From Oscheius sp. JU75 (taxonomy: Eukaryota; Nematoda; Chromadorea; Rhabditida; Rhabditidae): a stretch of 64,000 nt of DNA. The position numbers and the translations under genes are program-made. The number at the start of each line of letters is the position of its first letter. Within the stretch, counting starts at the first letter, position 1. The notes under the pieces were generated by a model. It made no database searches, was not told where the DNA came from, and worked only from the letters and a program-made list of their open reading frames with translations. The DNA is taken from NCBI GenBank assembly GCA_037178855.1, contig JASJZC010000004.1, positions 4,712,001 through 4,776,000 of the forward strand, read 5' to 3'. Of this stretch, positions 20,656 through 34,288 are shown piece after piece.

Positions 20656-23367
20656 ATGCGGCTTCTAGTGGCCGTTCTGCTGCTATGCAGCCTGGCGGAG
20701 GCTGGCAGACGTCTCAAGATCAACCGAGAGAAAGAACCCTATCTGAAGCAGAACGTGAGACTATTTCTGATTGAGTTGAAGTTCCTTTCAGAAGGCCCCG
20801 CCTCCGACTGATCCTCACGGAACGTCGCAATTCCCCTACGAGTACCTGTCCGTCTGCACGAACGGCACAAACGACGGTCTTCTACAGACGGTCAAAGGCC
20901 AGAACTGTCCAGACGACACGAAAAGGGTCGCTTTGGGAAGATATAGTAACCAGGTCAATACCACTGGGTGCGTTATCAGATTTGATTTTAAATGAGCCCG
21001 GTTCAGATGGGGGATCCTCGAGGTTGAGACCTTCCCAGGACACTCGTACGATGTTCAGGCTTACGCTGCTGGAGTCGCTGAAGGTATGTAGAAGTTTTGC
21101 TCCAAAGTCCTACTTGTTTTATCGGATCCAGGAGCTGTTTTTCACAGATAAGAATGTTTTCTAAGGTTGCCTGGTCTGTTGAAGAACTGTCAAAGGGGTT
21201 CCAACACGATTTCCCAACTTTTGTAAAGCCCCGCAATCTGGAACAAAACTCACAAGAAGTCGGCAACGAATTACGGTATATTTTAGGCCAGCTGACCAAG
21301 CTCCAGATCTACTACCACTACTTGAACACAATCAAGCCGCTCTGTGATGGTCATTCGCTGTACTGCAAACGTCTCTACAAGTACCTGACCGCGCATTTGG
21401 ACTGGCTCCGTTCCCAGGTCCTTGCCAACCCGGAAGACATCTACTGGAGACATGTCAACTTAACTTTTGCTCAGCTGACCGGAATGTATGACGGGTACAT
21501 GAACCGCAATCTGACTCCGGAAATCGGCTTTGACCTCCATCCTCTGTACATGATCCAGCTGTCTGGAGAACTTTTCGACCTGAACAAGTACCTCAACAAG
21601 ACCCCTGATCCGCAGGAGTATCCTGAGGCTGGTCGTTGTTCTGGCCTGCTCAAGGTGGCCCCGAACACTGGCGACTTGTTCTTCTCTCATGTCGCTATGT
21701 CCAGCTACAGCACCATGAATCGTGTCCTCAAGCTGTACAAGTTTGCCTACAACCAGGACGAAGTTCCCGGACATACTGTCTCCTTCTCTGGTAAGTAAAA
21801 AGGACTCGATCAGGGCAAAATTGTCTTTTAGGGTACCCCGCTGCTCTGTCTTCTGCCGACGATTACACGTTAACCAGCGCTGGATTGGTCAGTTTGATTT
21901 GTACACGCACTTTATTGTAGCGGTCTCCTGAAACACTTCGCCTTTGTCACTCGCATTAGAGGCTTGGCGAGCTGTCAAAAAGCTTGTCTGTTTTCCAGCT
22001 TAAAATGTGATTTTCGGGGGGATGTTGAACAAAGTTGTGGTTCAGATCCAGGGCTACAACTTTCCAGAACATCACAAACGTGAAAAATGTATTCTTGGAT
22101 CCTAAACTTTGAATATAAACTACGGCACACGCAGCGCCTAATAAGGATCGCGTGAAGAAAGATTTTATTTTTGAGCTTTGTTATCTTTTGTAAAGTGGTC
22201 AAACAGGTCCTAACAGTTATAATTCAGGCCTCGATCGAAACGACAATCGCCATCTTCAATCAGACTCTCTACACGGACACCTTCATCAAGCCGAATCAGG
22301 TCCACTGCTGGATCCGATCCTTCATTTCGAATGCTCTCACAAAGTAAACACCTCTTTTTTAGTTTTTGTAACCTAACCACTTTCAGGACAGCCAAGGACT
22401 GGGTGAATCTATTCGCCAAATACAACTCGGGAACCTACAACAATCAATGGACCGTCGTCGACTACAAGCTGTTTAAGACTGGCCAGCCTTTACCCACGAC
22501 TGATATGCTGTGGATTCTGGAACAGACTCCAGGGTTCACAAGTGTGGCTGACATGACCTGGTTCCTTAACCAGTACTCCTACTGGCCGTCCTACAATATC
22601 CCCTATCTGACAGACATCAGCATCATTTCGGCCTTTAACAAGAAGGGAGAACAGTTCGACTGGTACAAGTGGGGAGCCTCGCCAAGAGCTAAGATCTTCG
22701 AGAGAGATCATAACAAAGTCGTCGACATTGACACACTGACCAAGCTCATGAGGTAGGACTCTCTCATAATTCTTTGATCTATACATCCTTTCCCTAGTCT
22801 TTTCCATTTCAATTCGTTCCACTGGTTCCCTTTGTCCTTGTTTTATACCAACATATTCTTGCCACTGTTCACATACCCTGTCCCATTTCTAGGGTATCCT
22901 CGCCGCAAAAAGTGAGACGCTGACTTTGTAACAGTACCATTTTATATAGCAAAACCAATAGGATTTTATAGATACAACGATTATACTCACGATGAGTTCG
23001 CTCGCTGCAAGTGCACTCCAAACCCGTACACCGCCGAAGCCGGAATCTCTGCTCGTGGAGATCTGAACGTCCAGAATGGAACCTACGAGGTTGAAAGCAT
23101 GGGCTTCCGCAACCACGGAGGACTCGACTATAAGGGAACCAACCTCGAAATGTTCAAGAAGCTGCGATTCCGCGCATGGGGAGGACCTCCCTACGATCCT
23201 CTTCCGGTCTTCGAGTGAGTCAAAGGATTTATATCAACCAATGAGCGTTATTCAGCTGGAAGAATACCAAAGTAGTCTCTCCCCACTTTGGACAGCCCGA
23301 CGTTTGGAACTTTACCTACATCAACCTTGAATGGGAAACTAAGGTCAAGGTCCTCGGCTTCGACTAA
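20656..23367 (+). CDS. Phospholipase B-like lysosomal hydrolase (PLBD/laminin-ancestor family)
   Basis: Secreted or lysosomal N-terminal-nucleophile hydrolase of the PLBD family. Exons 20656-20754, 20792-20967, 21007-21083, 21287-21790, 21832-21887, 22228-22343, 22387-22752, 22972-23214 and 23256-23367 give 582 residues. A signal peptide (MRLLVAVLLLCSLAEA) precedes family motifs in order: TGWGILE, QAYAAGVAEG, the GRCSGL segment whose cysteine (about residue 235) is the expected autoprocessing nucleophile, NSGTYNNQW, LEQTPG, WPSYNIPY, ISARGDLN..NGTYE, NHGG.D.K and HFGQPDVWNF. Many NxT/S sites fit a glycosylated lysosomal protein. The ATG follows a TCTTTAAG acceptor, probably for a spliced leader. 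A poly(A) signal AATAAA lies about 45 bases after the stop. The physiological substrate of this family is unsettled. Confidence 0.93.
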
Positions 23368-23878
23368 ACTTTTGTTCTTTGTTGTTTTCTGTCTGATGAG
23401 CTCTGTGAATAAAGATTCTCATAACGTCGGGCGAACATATAAATGTTTTGTGTTTGTGTCCGGACGCGTCAAATCAATGTCCCAACTGGTTCCAAAGGGG
23501 CGCCGGCGGCCACGGACGACCGTCACTGACCCCTCGCCTTTTTTCTAAACTGACCTCTTGTTCTCTTTGCCGTTTCTGTTTATATGAACTTAGTTATAAG
23601 CCTTTAATCGTTGATAAATTGAAAGTCTAAATGGTCTTCGACATTTTATAGAGCGAAGTTTGGGAAAGACCGGGGCCATTAATGCAACCAGCTGTATTGT
23701 TCGCTATCCACCTTCGATTTGCGATTATTTTACGCTATGTGATGAGATTTTTAGTTGACTTAACCTTTCTATGCGGAATGCGAACTCTCCTTCACACTAC
23801 AGCCAGTTCAGTAACTGGTTCAAAAGGTATCCAAAATGTAATTTTCTGGCCTTGTCATGTGCTGAAAGTTGCAGCTAC

Positions 23879-23917
23879 AAGTTAGGCCGCCGCCCTTTCG
23901 GGACGGTAGCCTAACTT
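23879..23917. repeat. Hairpin with AAGTTAGGC/GCCTAACTT arms
   Basis: Nine bases at 23879-23887 pair exactly with 23909-23917, and the inside contains further G+C pairing (GCCC/GGGAC). The nearby ACGGTAG.C.AACT and the downstream ACTTCCC repeats resemble the arrangement in the SFSWAP intron at 37730-37920, so this may be part of one dispersed repeat. Confidence 0.6.
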
Positions 23918-23993
23918 GTTGCGCCCCTTGAGGCATATCTACCTTGTTTTTTTCCCCAGCAAAAACGATAGCTAATGACCATTTCTAATCAGT

Positions 23994-24093
23994 GAAACCA
24001 CTTCCCACTCTTTGACCCTACTTTCTATCCCTCAAACCCACTTCCCTTTCACTCTTTGAACCCATTTCCCATTCCTCGACCCAACTCCCTGTC
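23994..24093. repeat. Degenerate minisatellite, unit like CTTTGAACCCACTTCC
   Basis: Five or six imperfect units of about 17-24 bases share the core CCCACTTCCC. A related array lies in the SFSWAP intron at 37787-37920, preceded in both places by ATCAGTGA. This points to a mobile or copied repeat rather than chance pyrimidine richness. Confidence 0.6.
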
Positions 24094-24509
24094 CAAGTAT
24101 TGCTGTCGTCCCTGGGAAGCTCAATCACAGTTATAACCTCTCATACTTTTGAACTTTTCCCGGTTTCTAATCCCTTCTGTCAGCCTGTCCTGGTCCTTCT
24201 CTCTCACTTCGCCCTGTTCGCATTTTCCCCGCCAGTCGAGCTACCATGACCGAAGTAACGTTCTCCCAAAGAAGCTATCTTCCAAACTGACATGGCTTGC
24301 AAAGAATAATTGCTGTCTCAAAGTAACTGTGACAAATCGCCAATTAGGGCTTTAGACACACAGACAGACTTTTGGGCACTTAGAAGTAGCTGTTAAAAAT
24401 GCGTCTTTGAGTGAGAAATAGCCGCTGCGCCTGCTTACTTAAGTCACTCACGCAGCTTGTCCCACACTTTTCGGACTCATGAAGTAATTTACAGATATTT
24501 TATGTTCTA

Positions 24510-24544
24510 CAAAGTTGTAGCTGTTCATCTACTCTACAACTTTG
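24510..24544. repeat. 11-bp hairpin CAAAGTTGTAG/CTACAACTTTG
   Basis: Arms 24510-24520 and 24534-24544 are perfect inverted copies with a 13-base loop. Outer bases (ATATTTT and AAAATAT) extend the pairing after a bulge. A similar AAAGTTGT...ACAACTTT pair occurs in a phospholipase B-like gene intron near 22028-22062. Confidence 0.6.
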
Positions 24545-26239
24545 CAAAATATTTCTAAGCTGGAAAAAGACTGTAAGAGCCTGAAAGTTGCTTTTTTGTT
24601 ATCCTTGCGCAAGATTACGCGTCGAATTTGAAGACAGTAAAGTAGGTCCGAGAGTCTAAATTGACGTCCTGGACTTTATCACCACTCCGAGCCAGTTAGT
24701 GTCCTCCTCCCAGAGACAGTCATCGTTGTTTTCTCCATACTCGTTTGCCCCCACTCCTCGTTATGCATTCACTATTTGCTCACCTTTTGCTAGCTTACCT
24801 CCAAAAAAAGAACAGAAGTGGGCCACCAATTAGCACCACAGGGTCCAATTATACTCTTTCGCTTCATTTCCGAGGTCATCTACACAAAAACCGACTGTCA
24901 TCAACCAGTCTCTGACTGATTTACATACGAGCTGTCCTCTCCCCACGCAGTTTTCGACTGTTTTCTGTTCTTCCCTGCTATTTATTTGCACTTTCCATCT
25001 TGTTGACCTGACTAGAAGCCCTTGTAGATTATCTCGAGTGTCTCAACAACACGTGAAACTGTCTCCTTCATCAGGTTGAGCGATTTCCAGCGGGAAACTT
25101 TTGTTATAGTCAGTTGAGAATGGCTCTCCCGCTGTCTATTGAAATGTTGGTCGATGACGCTCTTTTGGGAAAGGATTTTTTCCTGCAAAACATTGGTAGA
25201 AACGTTTCTATTAGAATTCAGGACCTTTCGTTGTTTTTAACCCTTCCCGCGCGAATGTTTTCATATCTTTTGTTCGCGAGCGAAGTTAAACTTTCCATTC
25301 TGTTTTCTGTTGCTCTTCTCCACGACTTCTTCTCTTCTTTTCTTCCCTTTGGTCCAAAAAGTGTCTGAGAATAACTCGAGCCTACTTGTGATCACAACTT
25401 TTGCGCTCCCCGTCTGTGCTTTGACTCGAGTAGTCCATCACGGCGACCACAAAATGGCTGCCCCGCCAGGTGCGAACTCCTTCCAGAAATGTTGACTTTT
25501 CCACAAACTACAGTTCGAACCTCAACGTGTCTCCGTCTCTCGAACCCACCTTCTCTTTCTTACTCGTTCGTGCCGCGATTTTGTTTGCTTCCAGCCCTCT
25601 CTTCATCTTGCGCTCGGCAAACTATGCCACTTTGGAGACGGTGATTTTTGCGGGCCACTCTGCCACCTGAATACTTTTCTTGCGCAATTCGCCGTCGCTC
25701 CTCTGTATTTTGACTTGTTTTGATACCTTTTTATGCAAAAAGTTCTATAATTTTGCTGTGGGGGTTCTCTCATGGCAACAGGAGAAGTTAACCAGTTCCG
25801 TCGACTGGTTTCGCATTCCTAGTTTCGCGAAACATTCCGTTCTTGTAAGTTCTCGTTGTCATTACAGACAAAGTAAGGAAATCAAACCAATCTTCAAGTG
25901 TTCGTCGTCTTCTATTGGGCTAGATGGCGCTTTTGATAGTCGCCACCCACCTGTCCCATAAGCTAATCTCGTCGATCCTCTCCGACTTGCCCGGATCTGC
26001 CATCGGATTTGCCAATTTTGTTGCGCAGTTTTCTCCACTTTCACTATCAACAAATTGCTAGCAAAAACATTCAGCGATCACTCTCTTTCGTCAGGTCTAT
26101 TTTCTAAGCTTTTATTGCTCTGTTGTCCAGTTTTGACGCCAGATTTCTCGCATTTTTCCTTCTCATTATTCCTGTAACATGTCTCTTTTCAGCACCCGCA
26201 GAAGCCTATTATGATAGCACGTCGTTTAAGAAGAGAACA

Positions 26240-29200
26240 ATGACAAAAGTTACCCATTACGTGTCCGATAACCCCTCCACCTCGATGGACACGTCTCACA
26301 ACAGCACGAAAGGTCACCATAGACGTACGTCTTCACTCTGGGTGCCTCCATCCAGGTCTGTTTGTTTGCTGGCTTGTAAAGACCACAAGCCGCGTGAACG
26401 CAGCCATTTTGAACATTTTAGACCCGTATTCTCGAGCCCGAAGAAGGTTTTTCTGGAGAAGGCAGAAACTGGCACCCGAATATTGAAGCAACTGCCGTTC
26501 GTACGGTGGCTCTGGGGCCCGGGACCCACCCTGCCGCAGTACAGGGTCATCTCCGCGAATAATGAGGCTCATCAGGACTATCAGAGGTTCATTTCCTCCA
26601 TGTTTTGTCTTATGAAAGCTTTTCAGATGGAACCATCCGAATAGACGGTACTTGGACAATAGAGTGACGACGACGAAGTACAGTGTACTGACATTTTTAC
26701 CGAAAAATCTTCTAGAACAGGTACTTTCCATCATCTTACTTTTATAAAAGTGTGATTTCAGCTATACCGAGCAGCGAATCTCTACTTCATATTTATTGTA
26801 GTCCTAAACATGATCATAGGAGCCTTTGGAAAATACGTGTCTCTGCTTCCCATTTCTTTTGTGCTCGGAGTCACAGCCATCAAAGACGCATTCGAGGTGA
26901 GCCATTCTTCATTAAAAAAAAAAGCACGAATCTGCAGGATTATCGACGCTACAAGGCCGATTTGAAAATAAACCATTCCACATGTCGAGTCTGGGACGCT
27001 AGTCAGGGCAGATACCGCAAGTTGGAATGGCAGAACGTGATTGTCGGAGACTTTGTCCATCTCTCCCACGACGAGGTCATTCCGGCCGACATCCTGCTGC
27101 TCAGGAGCAGTGACACTAACGGTTTATCTATCGTTAGCTAATAGAATCTCCCCTATTTAGGAATCTGTTATGTAGACACGTGCAATCTGGACGGCGAGAG
27201 CAATCTGAAGCAGCGACAGGCGATCCGAGCCATGGGCAAGTTCCACAACGCGTCAGTGCCGCTCGAATTCTCACCGGAAGAATTCAAATACAAGGTTGAT
27301 CTCAATTCTCATCATCTGATCGAAGAATCCTTCGATGTTTACATCCCTTACTCTATACTGTTTACTCTAGGTCGTTTGCGAGCAGCCCACTACAGATGTC
27401 TACAAGTTCGACGGTCGACTGGAGACAATTGATGGAGGACCACCGCTGCCGCGAGAATTCACACTTTTGGCCAAGGAGAATGTCCTTCTGCGTGGCTGTG
27501 TGGTCAAGAACACGGATTTCGTCGAGGGAATCGTCCTCTACGCTGGTCACGACACTAAGGCCATGCTCAACAACAGCGGACCGCGATACAAGAGAAGCAC
27601 ACTCGAGAAACTGACCAATTTGGATATCATCTGGTGTGTGGTCATCCTGCTCGCCCTCTGCCTGACTGGAGCCATTCTTTCGGGTTTTTATTTGTACGTA
27701 TACTTCTGAATTGGTATTTTAGGTGTCTTTATGGACTCGTTTACTGATCCCTACGACGTCCCCTTCTTCACATTCAGTTCAACCAGAGACCACCTGAAAG
27801 TCGGATACGAGGCTTTCAGAAACTTCTGGTACTTTATCATTGTCCTACAGGTAGATTTCATGTCGTTTCCACATCATAGTTCAATTGCTAGGTTTTGATT
27901 CCCATCTCTCTGTACGTCTCCATCGAGTTCATCAAGATCGGACAGATTTGGTTCATGTCACAGGACAGGAATATGTACTACGAGAAGGTCGACAAACGAC
28001 TTCACTGCCGGTCAGTTTTGTTTATTCGTGAATATAATGTCCCTGTTCAGAGCCTTGAATATTCCGGAAGAACTCGGTCAAATTCAGTATGTGATGTCTG
28101 ATAAGACTGGCACGCTCACTGAGAATCAGATGGTCTTCCGACGCTGTTCGATCGAGGGAAAAGACTACGGCAGCTCGGGATCCACTCCAGTACCACCTAC
28201 CCAAGGATTGAGACCTCAGAAAGACAGAGTTCTGGAGACTGTTCTATCGTCAGTGGTGGCCGATCCGAGTATGGACAATCCCATGTTCGCCTTCTTCATC
28301 ACAATGGCCATCTGTAACACCGTGGTCGTCAACGCTAAGCCCCACGAGGATCTGATGGACGATGAGGGAGAGATGTGCGAGAGTCGCTACGAGCCGGACG
28401 GAACTCCGATACAGAAAGTTCCCTCGAAGTTGAGCGTAACGTTCCTGGAAGATGTACGCGAAGAGCCGCCGATTGATTCGCCGGACAAGGATGGTTTCGA
28501 GTTAGTCGAGCTCTCAGACGAGAAGGCCAAGACTCCGCCCTCTATAACAGTCGAATCTGAGGAGGAAAAGAAGGCGGAAGAAGATAAAGAACCGGTGAAG
28601 AAGGACTCCAAGGAGAATATGAAGATCCTGACCGGTATTCTGAGTCATCGAAATTCGCTGCTCAGTCTGGCCAAGGGGATCAAGGATCTCAGTCCGTTTA
28701 GAAGGTACCATTTTTGTTAAATATCCCTATGTATAGCATCAGATCTATTGACAAGCGACAGTCTGCCACATTATCCGACATTTCGCCTCCTCTCCAGTCC
28801 TTCTACGATTCCGAATCTCCGGACGAGTTGGCGCTGGTTGAAGCAGCTCGGGAATACGGGATTCGACTGCTTAGAAGAAGATTTAACGAGGTTGTCGTCT
28901 TCATTCGGGCGAAGCAACAGAGCGTCAAGTTTGAGGTAGCTTATACAAGTTTTTCTATTAATAATAAGTGCAGGTTCTTCACACACTGCCCTTCGACTCG
29001 GATCGAAAGAGAATGTCCGTAGTGGTGCGAGAATGTGCCGGGCAGAAGAGAGTCATTCTGTTGACCAAGGGTGCCGATGCCAATATTCTGCCCATCGTTG
29101 ATAAGAGCTTCCTCGAGACCGAAGCAGGAGAAAACACGCTCTTCATGGCACAGAAGCATCTGACAGACTATGCGAAAGAAGGATTGAGAACCCTCTGTCT

Positions 29201-31258
29201 CGGGCGAAAATTCTGGGAAGAATGTCACTATGAGGCCTGGAAGATTATGCACGAGGAAGCCGAGTTGGACGTCTATCATCGCGAAAATCTCGTTCTGGAT
29301 AGCACTCTTCGTGCCGAAAAGGATATCGAACTTCTTGGTAATCGTTTTGCTGGAAATAATAAATATCCATTTAGGAGTAACAGCGATAGAAGATCGATTG
29401 CAGGATGGAGTTCCGGAGTGCATTCACTCGTTGCGAAGAGCCGGAATCAAAGTCTGGGTTCTGACCGGGGACAAGATTGAGACGGCCGTGAATATAGCCT
29501 TTTCGTCAAAGTAGGAGTGTACCATTTTGGTACAAAAACCATGTTTAGACTCTTCTCCCAAAATATGGACCTGTTGAACATTGGCGCTAACAGCATACGA
29601 GCCGTCTCTGACGTCCTAGACGAGCATTTGAAGCGGATTCGCAGCGCAACAGAAGTCACCGAGGAAGCTGCTTTCGGACTTGTTTTGAATGGATCCTATC
29701 TCGACTTTTGTCTGGATCCACACAACGAGATTCGATTCATCCAGCTGCTACGAGGATGTCGAAGCGTGCTCTGCTGTCGAGCCACACCTCTTCAGAAGGC
29801 CACGCTGGTCAAGTTGGCCAAGCAGAAACTGAAGGGCAAGGTCTTGGCCATCGGCGATGGAGCCAACGATGTGTCCATGATTCAGGTTCGTGTTAATATC
29901 CGTGCGGTTATATCTGTTTGAATAAGTGACACGTTATTTGAGGATATGTCAGTCTCAGAACTCGCTCATATCTAACTACTAGTGCTCTGATCGGTTTGGT
30001 CAGTTAGAAGCGACAATTGACAGTAGATAAAGCTCGATCCCTTTTTAAATTTTCGGACAGTGACAGATAATAAGATTGATAATTAGACATAGTGTCAGAT
30101 ACAAAACAGCTCGTTGGTAGTGGAAAGTGACTTCTAATCGTCAATAACATTTTAATTTTAGGGGGCAGATGTTGGAGTCGGTCTGTCCGGCCAGGAAGGA
30201 ATGCAGGCCGTGATGGCCAGCGACTTCTCAATGGCCCGATTTCGTTTTCTTTCTCAGCTTCTGCTCGTTCACGGGCATTGGTGCTACCATCGACTGGCAC
30301 AGACCATCCTCTACTTTTTCTACAAGAACGCCGTAAGTTTTTGTTCTTTTTTATTTTTAATACTGCAAATTGTAGCTCTTCGTGTTCGCCATTTTCTGGT
30401 ACCAGATCTTCTGCGGATTCAGCTCGCAAGTTCCGATCGACCCGCTCTATTTGATGGTCTATAATCTGATCTTTACCTCTGTCCCACCTCTTCTCTACGG
30501 CTGGCTCGAGCAGGACACCTCGGCCGAGGTCCTCATGGATGTTCCGGCCCTCTATGACCAGGGCGCTTCCGGAAAAAAGTACAAATGGTACTCTTTCTGG
30601 CTCAATATGGTCGACTGTGTCTGGCAGAGCGCCGTCATTTATTGGATCGCACACTTTGTCAGTTTTTCTACGATTCTATGAGAATATTGGAGTTTAGACT
30701 TATTCCGGCTTCGAGTGTGACATGTGGACGTTTGGACTGGTCATCTGTGCTCAACTCCTTTTTGTCAATTCCTTCCATCTGGCTCTCTTGGTTCAATACT
30801 GGGTAGTTTTTTTGTCATTTTCTTGTTCGAAAAAATATGTTCAGACTTGGCCGATGTTCCTGTCGATTCTGCTCTCGGTCGTGGCCTTCTTCCTCTCCTC
30901 CCTGCTGTACAACGGCTTCACTAACGCGAATTGGACGTGGACGAACGTCAAAGATCCTCCGGTCATGATTGCCCAGTTCGCCATGATCCGACCCCAATTT
31001 TGGCTGGTATTGCTCCTTTTTTACTGATCAAAAACAACAAATCCCCAGGTTTGCCTCCTCTCGACAGTTCTCTGTCTCCTGCCTCGTTTCCTCATCATGG
31101 TCGCGATAAACACGATGAGACCATCACGGGTCCTCTCGCATCGGCAATTCGGCTCGATGAAGCCCAAGCCGACGATTCTTGAATGCTTACGGGTGCTGTG
31201 CTGCGGACGTGGACAGCAAAAGTGTACATGTTTGTGTTTTTTAGTTTTTTTATTCTAG
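26240..31258 (+). CDS. P4-ATPase lipid flippase, ATP10 class
   Basis: ATP-driven phospholipid flippase of the plasma or endosomal membrane. Nineteen exons (26240-26355, 26422-26586, 26627-26720, 26762-26896, 26938-27121, 27161-27294, 27371-27683, 27723-27850, 27892-28010, 28051-28704, 28737-28935, 28974-29337, 29375-29510, 29549-29885, 30162-30332, 30376-30657, 30698-30802, 30845-31006, 31049-31258) encode 1335 residues. Seen: [26 protein letters not shown], the phosphorylation site DKTGTLTEN (Asp about 480), [18 protein letters not shown] and [19 protein letters not shown] after the catalytic Asp and a long acidic, lysine-rich insert before [11 protein letters not shown] fit ATP10 rather than ATP8 or ATP9. 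The N-terminal cytosolic part includes RRTSS, a likely phosphosite. The first intron and the exact C-terminal 8 residues are the least certain parts. Many P4-ATPases need a CDC50 partner; none is in this window. Confidence 0.93.
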
Positions 31259-32429
31259 AAAAAGGTATTTAGAATTCTTCACAAGTGCCAACGACAAGTT
31301 TTATGTGTTCAACATATCCTTTCTAGCTCCAATTGATTACGGTTATCACGACATATTACATTACCAGGGTACACTCTCCCTCCTTTTCTCCCCGTGCAAT
31401 TTGTTGTCATTTTAGTACATTATTCATCCCCCTTTCTCTTTGTATTTTTCCCACTCGATTGCCTTACAAAATTATAATTTATACAGAGAATATTAAAAGT
31501 TTTAAAACCTGGACACTCTATCACTGCGCATGTTATTCTTTTCATGGTATATTTGCTCAGGATATGTAAAGTGGCCAGGGCCACCTCCGAGTGCAAAACG
31601 GGTTGAAATCCATTAGTGAAGAGTAAATTGCTTAGAGAGGACGTGTTGCACGAATTCTTGGGTCTTATTGCTGCAAACAGTTTTTGTGTTCCATTAAAAC
31701 CTGTTAGGATCTGCACTCTAAACCTCTCGTTATCATTTTTAGAGGCTTTTGATAAACAAAACGTTTTTGGAAGAAGTTATCGCTGTTTGGTCATTCAGCA
31801 ACTATGCTGTAGTGAAATGAGCTGATGGCATTCTTTTTCTGATGCGCCTATTTCTGATTGTTTGCACGCTTCAGGGACTATTCCAGGTAGAATTTCAGCA
31901 ATTGAAACCGCCCAAAGAGCAGTAGATGGTGGTTAAAACAATACTAGAGACTTTCAGTTCTTCCATGAGGCTTACTGGGTCGTTTCGATGGTTCAATCGT
32001 CAAGTTATGCTTTTCAGTCAATTAAACAAGCATCCCCCGGTCTAAAGTGATTAGCTGTGCCCGGAAAAATTTGTGATGTTTCAGCACTTTGATAGCAACA
32101 TTTTTGATAAGAGCTTGTGGGTACAGGAACATTTTGTCCAACAAAGATTTTTTTTTGATATAACCAATGGGAAAAACTGCTGTCTCAGTTCTTTTCTAGA
32201 ACAAGGAACCAGGAATAAGAGGGTTGCATCAGTCTTTCGGGTTGTTTGGTTGCCGCAGCGGCGACGACTGCGACCAGCTGAGCGTGCTTATCGATCGTTT
32301 TCTCTCGCTCAGTCTCTTTCTTCTACTACTAACCTTAAGTCTTTGCTCTTTGATTCCCTTTTTCATTCAATTTACTCGAAAAAATTGACTATGTTCCTGA
32401 AAATATAATTTCTTTCAGCCTATGTTTAG
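31259..32429. other. Intergenic region between P4-ATPase and PPTC7 genes
   Basis: About 1.2 kb, A+T rich. It should hold the flippase 3' untranslated region and the PPTC7 promoter. A TTTCTTTCAG ending at 32418 precedes the PPTC7 start and is a likely spliced-leader acceptor. No RNA gene or repeat was recognised. Confidence 0.4.
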
Positions 32430-34288
32430 ATGGTTGCGGGTGTGCGTCTACTAGCCTGCGGTCGGCTCGCCGTACGGGCGGTATTCTCGGCTTCTGCTGT
32501 CGATTTAGGTGGGAGTTTTTATAGATTTGTTTAAAAAAAGACATTAGGAGCCGCACTCGCAGCAGAACAGCCACATCCGCCCCAGAAACGACCATTTGCG
32601 ACCTCGACGGCCAAGGGCGATGTGGCCCAGCCCGTTCCACAGCCCGGGACCAGTGTCGTCGCCACTTGTGCCGGATTTCCCAAGGTAATTTGCCGTTTCT
32701 ATTCTCATTCCATTCAATTAGGACATGATAAAAGGCCCCTCGACAGTACTGAATTCCGGAGTATATGGAGACGATGCCTGTTTCATTTCAAGATTCAAGA
32801 ACACCGTTGTCGTAGGTTTGTTTTCCTTTTAATATTGGTCAAATCATCATAATTTAGGAGTAGCAGACGGTGTCGGAGGCTGGAGGAAGTACGGAATCGA
32901 TCCCTCGGCCTTTAGCAAAAAGTTGATGAAGGAATGCGAAAAACGAGTTGCCAGCGGCGAATTCGATCCGAAAATGCCCGAAGATATACTTGCCAAGGCT
33001 TTCAAGGGGACGGCTGAAGCACCTCGGCCAGTCGGTATGTTCCTCCATTTTAATGGCTTCAATAGGACAAATTCTAGGTTCTTCGACGGCCTGCGTTCTG
33101 GTAGTCCATCAGGAGAAGCTCTATTCGGCGAATCTCGGTGATTCGGGATACATGCTGGTGCGAGACGGGAAGGTTTTGGCGAGAAGCAAGGAACAGGTTC
33201 ACTATTTCAACGCCCCCTTCCAGCTGACTCTACCTCCGGAAGGTACATTGTTTTTTCTTCATATCTGGTATTTATTCATCTTCGCATCACTTGCTGCAAG
33301 TTTGAAAGTACATATTTTCGGTCTTTAAAGGGAAGCGTCCGTTGGTATTTAAAGAGAACATCTAATTGTGAATAACAATCAAGTTTTTTCTAGAACTTTT
33401 AGAATGGTTTACTTCTGCCTGCAATTTACAAAAGTAAGACCCAAGAATTTGTAATAGTTTTATTGCAGTCCGCTATCACACACCCACATGACATTGAAGG
33501 ATAGCGTACATTCGAGGAAAAACATGAACAAACTGGGGGCGTAGAAGTTACAAAATGGTAGCCTAAAGATTGCAGCTAAAACCAACAACTTTTGCCCAGA
33601 ATCCATATTATCCTCACTCATAAACTTATGTGTGCCTTCCGGGATAAAAGGGCTTACGAGTACGTGCAGAGAAAAAGGGAACGAAATCGATGGCTTTTCA
33701 CCCAAAGATTTAGAAAGAACGCAAATTTTGAGTGGTGGTCTTTATCTCAAGTTCGAATTACAATAAAGCCGAACTCAAGAAGCAAAAGAGATATCGCACG
33801 CTCCAGCTCTTCCAGGACATGGCGGGCTATTTGAAAAAAAAGATTCCTAATCTGAAAATAATTTAAAATAGCAACATACCAACAGAAGAGAACAAACGGG
33901 GCCACACGTGACTTAGTCCTTTTTAGGCGTCCGCGGGTTCATCGGCGACACCCCCGAGCTGGCCGAGAAAGACGAAATCGAGATCCAGAAGGGTGACATC
34001 ATTCTGCTGGCCACGGACGGTCTCTGGGACAATCTGACGGACAAACATGTCCTGGAACAGCTGGAGCCCTTGGTCAAGGAGGAGGCCACCGTTCAAGAGG
34101 TATTTCTTGGTCACAAAAGTGCATAAAAAGGTCTTCAGACATGTAACGCGCTGGCTCTGACAGCCAGGCGCCTGGCCTTCGACCAGACGCACAACAGTCC
34201 CTTCGCCCAGAAGGCCCGCGAACACGGCTTCCAGGCTCCCGGAGGCAAGCCGGACGACATCACACTGGTCCTTATCCTGATTGTCTAA
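32430..34288 (+). CDS. pptc-7: PPTC7-type mitochondrial protein phosphatase (PP2C family)
   Basis: Metal-dependent serine/threonine phosphatase; its relatives act in mitochondria on coenzyme Q biosynthesis and mitophagy control. Exons 32430-32508, 32548-32684, 32722-32815, 32858-33034, 33078-33242, 33927-34099 and 34139-34288 give 324 residues. The N-terminus is basic and alanine-rich without acids for 20 residues, fitting a mitochondrial presequence. PP2C metal-binding motifs are clear: [34 protein letters not shown] and GGKPDDIT. The first ATG in the leader (32422) opens a short out-of-frame reading frame, so the second ATG is used here. The 684-base intron 33243-33926 is unusually long for this gene and shows no internal feature. 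It is followed on the same strand by SFSWAP after 508 bases. Confidence 0.93.

Larger units (their letters stand above)
23368..26239. other. 2.9-kb intergenic region upstream of the P4-ATPase gene
   Basis: Contains the 3' end signals of the phospholipase B-like gene, two hairpins (23879-23917 and 24510-24544) and a degenerate ACTTCCC-rich minisatellite (23994-24093). Pyrimidine-rich, coding-poor sequence continues to 26.1 kb. A CTCTTTTCAG ending at 26191 may be the spliced-leader acceptor of the P4-ATPase gene. No convincing gene seen. Confidence 0.45.

Noticed and set aside
25114..25368. Frame beginning MRMALPLSIEMLV with a GT site after about 25 codons, possible alternative first exon of the flippase
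   Set aside because: No acceptor or frame continuity to the flippase exon at 26240 could be shown, and the flippase already has a good start.
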